From Candidatus Sodaliphilus fimicaballi (GTDB lineage Bacteria; Bacteroidota; Bacteroidia; Bacteroidales; Muribaculaceae), in the NCBI GenBank assembly GCA_018065165.1, contig JAGHTV010000531.1, positions 1-7,257 of the forward strand: a stretch of 7,257 nucleotides of DNA, read 5' to 3'. Below are positions 1 through 5,249 of the stretch, in pieces. Positions within the stretch are counted from its first letter, which is position 1, and every line of letters starts with the position of its first letter. The position numbers and the translations under genes were made by a program. Below the pieces are notes generated by a model. That model saw nothing but the letters and a program-made list of their open reading frames with translations. It had not been told where the DNA came from and searched no databases.

Positions 1-108
1 TAAACAAATTTTTAGCTATTTTTTTTTGAGAAAAAAAAGTAGGAATTTTGTAATCACTTTCGCGCAATATGTTGCCGAAGAAAAACCGAATTCTTATTAT
101 AATATTAT
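1..108 (+). promoter_or_regulatory. dnaA upstream leader with weak promoter candidate and T/A-tract inverted repeat
   Basis: This AT-rich leader holds no gene. Nine T (19-27), the triplet GAG and eight A (31-38) form an inverted repeat that could bend DNA or fold weakly. The best Bacteroides-type promoter is GAATTTTG at 43-50, matching 5 of 6 fixed positions of the TAnnTTTG -7 consensus. TTTT at 19-22 lies 20 bases upstream, where the -33 TTTG is expected. This would leave a leader of about 50 bases. I see no TTATNCACA-type DnaA box here, so neither autoregulation nor an adjacent oriC is supported. No Shine-Dalgarno precedes the ATG, which is normal for Bacteroidota. The promoter call is weak. 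Confidence 0.3.
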
Positions 109-1509
109 ATGAATAACTTAACGCAACAATGGAACAAGTGCCTTGAGATAATCAAGGACAACCTGCCAATCGAGCAATACAATGCTTGGTTTGCACCCAT
201 TGTGGCCGTTAAGTACCAGAATGACTCTCTAACTCTTAATGCTCCTTCTTATTTCTTTGTTGAAAGAATAGAAGATAAATATCTGCACCTGTTATCAGCA
301 ACACTCAAGCGAGTATTTGGTCCCAATGTAAAGTTGGAGTATAGCTATGACATAGCAGGCAAGAAGGTTGTTAACAAACCCGATGAGCCAAGTTACAAAC
401 TGGGAAACCCAATAGTAACTCCAAAACCTACGGTTAACATTAACAACCCATTTGTTGGCAATGAACTAGAGCCAATAGATTCTCAACTTAATCTTCACTA
501 CACATTTGAGAACTATTGCGATAGTGATAGCAACAAACTTGCAGTAAGCATTGGTCGTGCAGTTGCAGCTCACCCCGATAATAGTCCGTTCAACCCAATG
601 TTTATTTTTGGTGCAACCGGAGTGGGCAAGACTCACCTCATGCAGGCTATTGGCATTAAGATTAAGGAAAACAACCCAAACGCCCGTGTTCTTTACCTTA
701 CAGCTCGTGTGTTTGAAAGTCAATATACAACATCAGTACGTCAAAACAAGGTTAATGACTTTATTAACTTCTATATGAGCATTGATGTGTTGTTGCTCGA
801 CGATATACAAGAGTTTGCAGGAAAGAGTGCTACACAAAACACATTCTTCCACATCTTCAACCACCTGCACAACCACCACCGCCAACTCATCATGACAAGC
901 GATTGTCGTCCTAGCGATATGGATGGTATGGAACCACGACTCATGTCACGTTTCAAGTCAGGTATGACTGTTGAGTTAGAGAAACCCGACTACAAGTTGC
1001 GTCGTGAGGTTCTTGAGCGCAAGGCAGCACAAGACGGTCTGGAATTGCCCGAGGAGGTAATTGACTACATTGCAACAAATGTTACCGATAGCGTTCGAGA
1101 ACTCGAAGGTATCGTTATCTCATTGCTGGCACATGCCACTATGCTCAACCAGGAGATATCAGTTGATTTGGCTCGCAATGTGGTTACTAACAGCGTTCGC
1201 ATCAACAAGCGTCAACTCACATTTGAAATCATTGCCGAGACTATTGCATCTCATTACAACCTCGACACAGATCTCATCTACAGCAAGTCGAGAAAGCGTG
1301 AGATAAATGATGCTCGTCAGTTACTCATGTACTTTGCTAAACGCGAAATCAACCTGTCTTCAACCAACATAGGTATGCGTCTTGCTCGCAATCATGCTAC
1401 AGTATTGCATGCATGCAAGCAAATTGAAGAGCGCATGTCGGTCGAGAAGAACTTCCAACACGAAATTGAGGTTCTTGAAAACGAATTGAAGATGGCAATT
1501 AACTCATAA
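109..1509 (+). CDS. dnaA: Chromosomal replication initiator protein DnaA
   Basis: DnaA is the AAA+ ATPase that binds DnaA boxes at oriC, oligomerises with ATP, opens the duplex and helps load the replicative helicase. At 466 residues it has normal family length with a short linker. Domain I (about 1-85) carries the WNKCLEIIKDNLP and YNAWFAPI motifs. Domain II (about 86-125) is Pro/Asn-rich and variable. Domain III has Walker A GATGVGKT (168-175), Walker B LLLDDIQ (228-234), sensor 1 TSD (263-265), the arginine-finger region RLMSRF (277-282) and sensor II RELEG (330-334). Domain IV holds the signature helix RNHATVLHACKQIE (427-440). The usual recognition sequence there is RDHTTVLHA, so Asp is replaced by Asn and the first Thr by Ala. 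No dnaN follows; the gene stands alone and ends in a strong terminator. The ATG at 109 puts domain I at its normal N-terminus. Confidence 0.98.
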   Translation: MNNLTQQWNKCLEIIKDNLPIEQYNAWFAPIVAVKYQNDSLTLNAPSYFFVERIEDKYLHLLSATLKRVFGPNVKLEYSYDIAGKKVVNKPDEPSYKLGNPIVTPKPTVNINNPFVGNELEPIDSQLNLHYTFENYCDSDSNKLAVSIGRAVAAHPDNSPFNPMFIFGATGVGKTHLMQAIGIKIKENNPNARVLYLTARVFESQYTTSVRQNKVNDFINFYMSIDVLLLDDIQEFAGKSATQNTFFHIFNHLHNHHRQLIMTSDCRPSDMDGMEPRLMSRFKSGMTVELEKPDYKLRREVLERKAAQDGLELPEEVIDYIATNVTDSVRELEGIVISLLAHATMLNQEISVDLARNVVTNSVRINKRQLTFEIIAETIASHYNLDTDLIYSKSRKREINDARQLLMYFAKREINLSSTNIGMRLARNHATVLHACKQIEERMSVEKNFQHEIEVLENELKMAINS

Positions 1510-1541
1510 ACTTGATAATCTGATTTTGTTTCATAACTGTA

Positions 1542-1582
1542 AAGGGGCAAATACGCTATTGCGATATTTGCCCCTTCTTTTT
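1542..1582 (+). terminator. Intrinsic terminator of dnaA
   Basis: The arms AAGGGGCAAATA (1542-1553) and TATTTGCCCCTT (1565-1576) form a perfect 12-bp stem. Three more pairs, CGC (1554-1556) with GCG (1561-1563), stack on top past one bulged A (1564), closing a TATT tetraloop. A run of five T follows at 1578-1582, giving a textbook rho-independent terminator in the dnaA direction, 32 bases after the stop codon. The minus-strand CvfB-like gene ends 15 bases beyond it. Read from that side the hairpin lacks a good U-tract, so any terminator activity for the opposing gene is likely weaker. Confidence 0.93.
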
Positions 1583-1596
1583 ATGTTTGAGATAAT

Positions 1597-2430
1597 TCAA
1601 TCACACAAAACCCACTGATTGTCAACTTGCTCAATTTTCTTTAACTTATACAACTGACCCAACGATTTCTTGAAATCCTTTTTGCTACAATTAAATGCCT
1701 TCATAATTTCTTCTGGCGAAGATTTATCGTTTAATGACAGTCTGCCATCATTGGCCTTCATAGAGTTGAGAATAGAATCTGCCAAATTGTCAACACGCAT
1801 TTTCTCAATCATATTGAGCGTGAGATCAATTTTGCCATCTGGTCTAATTTGCTTAATATAGCCTTTGTGCACCTCTCCAATATTGACTGAACGGTATGTT
1901 TCATTTTGATAAATCATACCCCAGTGCAGATTATTTATAATTACCTTATAGCCAAGTTCAGTACGTTGAACGATTAATGCATCAACCATCTGACGATGAT
2001 AATATTTAGCAGGTTTGTTATCTAAGAACTTGTCAAGTTTAGCCGAAGCTACTATTCTATTAGTCTCGTGATCAAGATAAACATGCACAATATAACTGCG
2101 TCCGGCTTGCATTCTCACACGCTGCTCGCGGAAGGGTACAAGCAAGTCTTTACCCAACAATCCCCACTCAAGAAATGCACCAATTGCATTTACTGCTTTT
2201 ACACGCATCAACTTGAAATCTCCAACAACAGCCAGTGGCTTCTCGGTTGTTGCAACAGGGCGATTCTCTGAGTCGTTGTAAACAAATACCTCTATCGTAT
2301 CATTAACTCGCATCTCAGGAGTAATGTATCTTTTAGGCAACAACACCTCGTTTCCTTCATCATCGACAAGGTAAAAGCCAAAATCAACACTACGATTAAT
2401 GCGAAGTTCGTTATAATTTCCTATTTTCAT
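1597..2430 (-). CDS. CvfB-like S1-domain RNA-binding protein with C-terminal winged helix
   Basis: From the ATG at 2430 this is a 277-residue protein resembling the CvfB/YitL family, RNA-binding proteins linked to virulence gene regulation in staphylococci and to RNA binding in pneumococcus; the target in Bacteroidota is not established. Three S1-like OB folds are seen at about 5-62 (NRSVDFGFYLVDDEG..VLLPKRY), 67-131 (VNAIGAFLEWGLLGKDLLVPF) and 146-208 (HKGYIKQIRPDGKIDLTL). A winged helix follows at about 217-275, with the characteristic SSPEEIMKAFNCSKKDFKKS (238-257) and GQLYKLKKI. An upstream ATG at 2463 would add 11 residues, but a TACCTTTG promoter box lies at 2453-2460 between the two starts, and the family begins at MKIGNY-like sequence, so 2430 is preferred. 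It is cytoplasmic, with no signal peptide or membrane segment. It converges with dnaA and diverges from the lipoprotein-rsmG operon. Confidence 0.9.
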   Translation of the reverse strand: MKIGNYNELRINRSVDFGFYLVDDEGNEVLLPKRYITPEMRVNDTIEVFVYNDSENRPVATTEKPLAVVGDFKLMRVKAVNAIGAFLEWGLLGKDLLVPFREQRVRMQAGRSYIVHVYLDHETNRIVASAKLDKFLDNKPAKYYHRQMVDALIVQRTELGYKVIINNLHWGMIYQNETYRSVNIGEVHKGYIKQIRPDGKIDLTLNMIEKMRVDNLADSILNSMKANDGRLSLNDKSSPEEIMKAFNCSKKDFKKSLGQLYKLKKIEQVDNQWVLCD

Positions 2431-2452
2431 CTTTATAAACCATTTCAGACTA

Positions 2453-2485
2453 CAAAGGTACATCTAAAATTTTAATTATACTAAA
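2453..2485 (-). promoter_or_regulatory. Bacteroides-type promoter of the CvfB-like gene
   Basis: On the minus strand TACCTTTG (2460 down to 2453) matches every fixed position of the Bacteroides -7 consensus TAnnTTTG. TTTA (2485 down to 2482) lies 21 bases upstream and matches the -33 TTTG at three of four positions. Transcription would begin near 2446-2449, a little upstream of the ATG at 2430, leaving a leader under 20 bases. This excludes translation from the ATG at 2463 on transcripts from this promoter. Start-site mapping has not been seen; the call rests on the boxes and spacing. Confidence 0.7.
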
Positions 2486-2517
2486 TTTCGCTGTTTATAA
2501 AAAAAGTTGTACCTTTA
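2486..2517 (+). promoter_or_regulatory. Bacteroides-type promoter of the lipoprotein-rsmG-hydrolase operon
   Basis: TTTC (2486-2489) and TACCTTTA (2510-2517) are separated by 20 bases, the spacing expected for a Bacteroides -33/-7 pair. Each box has one mismatch to TTTG or TAnnTTTG. Transcription would start near 2522-2525, only a few bases before the lipoprotein ATG, so the leader would be very short. Its -33 box directly abuts that of the divergent CvfB promoter. No other convincing promoter is visible before rsmG or the hydrolase gene, so this one probably serves all three genes. Confidence 0.55.
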
Positions 2518-2530
2518 TCAATGAAATATA

Positions 2531-3391
2531 ATGATTATGAAAACCAATTATCAAAAGCATCTTATATCCACTATTATTGTTTTGTCATTCAGCTGGTTAT
2601 GTATTTCGTGCAATCAAACAGCCTCCAATGGCTATACATCAACTGATACCGTCAGCACCAGTGCAACACAAAAAGTTGATTCGACAAGTTATATCAAAAG
2701 CAATGGTGAGAAATGTAATATTTTCGCTGACGCCACAATTGCCGTGCCTACCAATTGCGGTAATGGCAACATAACTGAATTAAGGAAACAGTTTGCCAAA
2801 TATGTTCTTGATGCACCTGACAGCTTAAGCGTTGACGAGGCACTAAACCAATATATGATCAATTACCTCAAACAATATGAAATAAGCTACAACGAAGATA
2901 CTGCCGAAGGACTGGACGACGAGATTGACTCGGATACGATAAAGACATACAATAACAGTATTAACATATCAGTTCTATACAACAATAAGGATGTTGTTAC
3001 CTTTAGCAAAGTCATTGTTACCCGAAAGAACAATTATGTTTCATCGGTAGTCCATCGCTATTATAATTTTGACATTAAAACTGGCAACTACATAACTCTC
3101 AACAATTTATTTAGAGATGATGCAATCCAGTATTTGTGTCAAGATTTCAAATCAATCTTGATGAGCGAAAACAATGTTTCCAGTGTTGACCAATTAAATG
3201 AAGTGGGGTATTTTAACATTGACAATCTTACCGTTAACCTTAACTTCTTCTTTGACGAAACAGGCATAACATGGGTATATCTGCCTAATGAACTGGCTAT
3301 ACAAAATTTAGGCGAGCCCAAGATCAAAATTACATATAGTGATCTTGAACCATATCTGAATGACAACTCACTGGTTAAACGATTTAATTAA
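2531..3391 (+). CDS. DUF3298 (RsiV-like) domain lipoprotein
   Basis: This 286-residue protein looks like an envelope lipoprotein of unknown function. A basic N-terminus and hydrophobic stretch (about 11-25) lead to a lipobox-like LCISC, with Cys27 as the probable lipidated residue. The Cys at -3 departs from the usual Leu/Val/Ile, and no acidic residues follow Cys27, so a surface-export signal is not evident and a periplasm-facing position is likely. A Ser/Thr-rich linker (30-55) follows. Residues about 60-175 resemble DUF4163, and 185-276 resemble DUF3298, shown by GNYITLNNLF, FFFDETGITWVYLPNELA and IKITYSDLEPYL. The same domain pair forms the extracytoplasmic part of the anti-sigma factor RsiV, which binds lysozyme, but no transmembrane anti-sigma segment exists here, so function should not be transferred. 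ATG 2537 (MKTNYQ) is an equally plausible start. It lies 2 nt before rsmG and is probably co-transcribed. Confidence 0.85.
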   Translation: MIMKTNYQKHLISTIIVLSFSWLCISCNQTASNGYTSTDTVSTSATQKVDSTSYIKSNGEKCNIFADATIAVPTNCGNGNITELRKQFAKYVLDAPDSLSVDEALNQYMINYLKQYEISYNEDTAEGLDDEIDSDTIKTYNNSINISVLYNNKDVVTFSKVIVTRKNNYVSSVVHRYYNFDIKTGNYITLNNLFRDDAIQYLCQDFKSILMSENNVSSVDQLNEVGYFNIDNLTVNLNFFFDETGITWVYLPNELAIQNLGEPKIKITYSDLEPYLNDNSLVKRFN

Positions 3392-3393
3392 GC

Positions 3394-4014
3394 ATGCAAA
3401 CGATAAATAAATATTTCCCTAATCTCACCCCTCTGCAACAAGAGCAATTTTCTCGCATACTTGAGTTATATCCCGAGTGGAACGAGAAAATTAATGTAAT
3501 ATCACGCAAAGATATAGAGAATTTAGAAGTGAATCATGTGCTTCACTCGTTAGGCATTGTAAAATTTGTCAACTTTACTCCTGGCACCAAAATTCTTGAT
3601 TTAGGTACAGGTGGAGGTTTTCCTGGTATTCCACTAGCAATTTTCTATCCCGAAGTAACATTTCATCTCGTTGACCGCATTGGAAAAAAGCTGAAGGTTG
3701 CACAAGACATTGTAGACCAACTCAACCTAAAGAATGTAACTATACAGCATGGTGATGTAAAAGAGGTTAAAGGTACATTTGATTTTGTTGTAAGTCGTGC
3801 CGTCATGCCTTTGAATGATCTTGTTCCACTAGTTAAACGCCTTATAGCACGAGACATGAAAAATGCAGTTCCTAATGGACTTATTTGTCTTAAGGGTGGA
3901 GATTTGAGTGGTGAGGTTCAAAAGTATCGTAACGATGTTCTCATTGACGACTTGAGTAATTACTTTAAGGAAGAATTTTATAAAACCAAAAAAGTAGTAT
4001 ATCTGCCACTATGA
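3394..4014 (+). CDS. rsmG: 16S rRNA (guanine-N7)-methyltransferase RsmG (GidB)
   Basis: RsmG uses S-adenosylmethionine to methylate N7 of G527 in 16S rRNA (E. coli numbering); its loss in many bacteria gives low-level streptomycin resistance. At 206 residues it has normal length. The family signatures are clear: WNEKINVISRKD (29-40), the SAM-binding motif I DLGTGGGFPGIPLAI (69-83), LVDRIGKKL (92-100), the SRAV motif (134-137) and LICLKGGD (163-170). It acts in the cytoplasm on the small ribosomal subunit. It follows the lipoprotein gene by 2 nt and overlaps the downstream hydrolase gene by 4 nt (ATGA), so all three are likely one transcript with coupled translation between rsmG and the hydrolase. 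It is not next to mnmG here. No Shine-Dalgarno is visible. Confidence 0.97.
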   Translation: MQTINKYFPNLTPLQQEQFSRILELYPEWNEKINVISRKDIENLEVNHVLHSLGIVKFVNFTPGTKILDLGTGGGFPGIPLAIFYPEVTFHLVDRIGKKLKVAQDIVDQLNLKNVTIQHGDVKEVKGTFDFVVSRAVMPLNDLVPLVKRLIARDMKNAVPNGLICLKGGDLSGEVQKYRNDVLIDDLSNYFKEEFYKTKKVVYLPL

Positions 4015-4652
4015 AGATAACCCCTATGACATTCAACCCATTTGGTGTATATACTTATGTATTATGGCACGAAGAGGGAAAGGAAGCTTATGTTGTTGAT
4101 CCCGGCATGATGGATGATTTTGAAAGAGGCATCTTTTCGTCATTTATCGAAAGTCACAATCTCAATCTCACCAAGGTACTATTAACTCACTTGCACATTG
4201 ACCATGTAATGGGAGCGCAATGGGTTGCCGATAAATATAATGCATCCATTGAATATAACAGTAAAGACGATATTTTGTCAAGTCGCCTTACCGATCAAGC
4301 AATCATGTTTGGCCTTAACATACGCATTGATAAACTGAATGCCGATGTCAACTTAAAAGAAGGGGATCTAGTTATGCTTAACGGAGAACCGATAAAAGTC
4401 CTTGAAACTCCTGGGCACTCATTAGGTTCACTATCGTTTTATATTCCCGAGAGCGGAAAACTCCTATCGGGCGATGCAATTTTCTCAATGTCAATAGGCC
4501 GAACTGATTTGCCAGGAGGCAATTATGACCAGTTGATTACATCTATCAATGAAAAAATAATGACGCTACCCGCAGGTACCGTCATTTATCCTGGTCACGG
4601 AGATTGCACTACCGTAAAAGACGAAAAGATGTATAATCCTTTCTTGAAATAG
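4011..4652 (+). CDS. Metallo-beta-lactamase fold hydrolase, YcbL/glyoxalase II-like
   Basis: This 213-residue protein is a single-domain metallo-beta-lactamase hydrolase, predicted cytoplasmic. The dinuclear metal ligands are all visible: THLHIDH (59-65) gives His60, His62, Asp64 and His65, TPGHS (133-137) gives His136, SGDAIF (153-158) gives Asp155, and YPGHG (193-197) gives His196. The GRTDLPGG stretch (163-170) is typical of the YcbL-type glyoxalase II-like group, which cleaves thioesters such as S-lactoylglutathione in vitro. The C-terminal glutathione-binding domain of classical glyoxalase II is absent, so the true substrate is unknown and a different thiol carrier is possible. Beta-lactamase activity is not suggested. 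Its ATG overlaps the rsmG stop, indicating translational coupling. Its stop lies one base from that of the convergent gene, leaving no room for a dedicated terminator. Confidence 0.93.
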   Translation: MKITPMTFNPFGVYTYVLWHEEGKEAYVVDPGMMDDFERGIFSSFIESHNLNLTKVLLTHLHIDHVMGAQWVADKYNASIEYNSKDDILSSRLTDQAIMFGLNIRIDKLNADVNLKEGDLVMLNGEPIKVLETPGHSLGSLSFYIPESGKLLSGDAIFSMSIGRTDLPGGNYDQLITSINEKIMTLPAGTVIYPGHGDCTTVKDEKMYNPFLK

Positions 4653-4653
4653 A

Positions 4654-5190
4654 TTACAACTCTTCTTCAATGCTATCAAGAAGTTGTACAATGTCTCGCT
4701 GAGGTTGTGCAACTTTTTCTTTTTCAACAATATTCTTTAATTCAGTCTTATCAATTACTGCATTTATCAGCAACAGATTGAGAACAAGTCTATATCCCGT
4801 ATACTTGACAAGATCAGAATCATTGTTTACAAGCTCTTTAGACAATACCCAAGCAAACGGTAGTCTACGCAACAGTCGATGGCACAACACATCGGCTATC
4901 TCGTTACACTCAACACTCTCGGCCCAATCAAGAGCAACATCATATTGCATCTCATCAATAGGGTAGAGCATTGGGGCAATCATACGACATTCTCGATGGT
5001 TTCTATCACTCCATAATCTGGTTGCATTCTCAACTGTATGCTCGACTCGATTGGAAATGTTTACAACATCTACCAACTGACACCCCATAATGAATTGATG
5101 AGGATCGCCATTCTTGCGTAGCATGTCGGCTACAATTCCATTGCGATAAGCAAAGAACTCTTTTTTTATTTCAGGAATAGTGTTGAGCAT
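4654..5190 (-). CDS. Small helical protein, possibly divergent AlkD-like HEAT-repeat protein
   Basis: From the ATG at 5190 this gives 178 residues, all predicted helical, without signal peptide or membrane segment. The pattern ATRLWSDRNHRECRMIAPML (56-75), then DVALDWAESVECNEIADVLC (84-103) and KYTGYRLVLNLLL (129-141), resembles the helix pairs of AlkD-type DNA alkylation repair proteins, where Trp/Arg/Glu, an Asp and an Arg occur at similar points. Asp100 and Arg134 could match the AlkD catalytic Asp and DNA-contact Arg, but the Trp that normally lies four residues before that Asp is Asn here, and the protein is shorter than AlkD. This is inference from pattern, so glycosylase activity should not be assumed. 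A GTG at 5214 would add eight residues but lies inside the terminator stem of the upstream gene. No good promoter is visible, so expression may depend on readthrough from the peptidase gene. Confidence 0.75.
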   Translation of the reverse strand: MLNTIPEIKKEFFAYRNGIVADMLRKNGDPHQFIMGCQLVDVVNISNRVEHTVENATRLWSDRNHRECRMIAPMLYPIDEMQYDVALDWAESVECNEIADVLCHRLLRRLPFAWVLSKELVNNDSDLVKYTGYRLVLNLLLINAVIDKTELKNIVEKEKVAQPQRDIVQLLDSIEEEL

Positions 5191-5233
5191 ATTATAAGAA
5201 AATAACGGGTACACTTTATGTTGTGTACCCGTT
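5188..5233 (-). terminator. Intrinsic terminator of the dipeptidyl peptidase III gene
   Basis: AACGGGTACAC (5204-5214) and GTGTACCCGTT (5223-5233) form a perfect 11-bp stem around an 8-nt loop. Read on the minus strand, the stem begins 16 bases after the peptidase stop and is followed by ATTTTCTT, a moderately U-rich tail. The next gene on this strand starts at 5190, only 13 bases past the stem, so the element sits between two co-directional genes. It may act as a partial terminator lowering expression of the downstream gene. Confidence 0.82.
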
Positions 5234-5249
5234 GTTATAAAGCGTTTAC

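Noticed and set aside
466..723. Minus-strand open frame inside dnaA, and the smaller plus-strand frames at 551-778 and 1061-1306
   Set aside because: All are shadows of the conserved dnaA frame, which covers the AAA+ and DNA-binding motifs without interruption.
2431..2463. N-terminal extension of the CvfB-like protein from ATG 2463 (MYLCSLKWFIK)
   Set aside because: A TACCTTTG promoter box at 2460-2453 lies inside it, and the family begins at the MKIGNY-type sequence encoded from 2430.
2521..2646. Short 41-residue open frame beginning at ATG 2521
   Set aside because: It overlaps the lipoprotein gene in another frame, has no recognisable features, and the lipoprotein frame has a signal peptide and conserved domains.
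2531..3391. Anti-sigma factor RsiV role for the DUF3298 protein
   Set aside because: It lacks the cytoplasmic anti-sigma region and transmembrane segment, carries a lipoprotein signal instead, and no ECF sigma factor gene is adjacent.
4011..4652. True beta-lactamase (antibiotic resistance) reading of the metallo-beta-lactamase fold gene
   Set aside because: There is no signal peptide, and the GRTDLPGG motif and operon context fit a YcbL/glyoxalase II-like housekeeping hydrolase.
5191..5214. GTG start at 5214 adding eight residues to the small helical protein
   Set aside because: The codon lies within the perfect terminator stem of the upstream gene, and an ATG at 5190 gives a more natural start.
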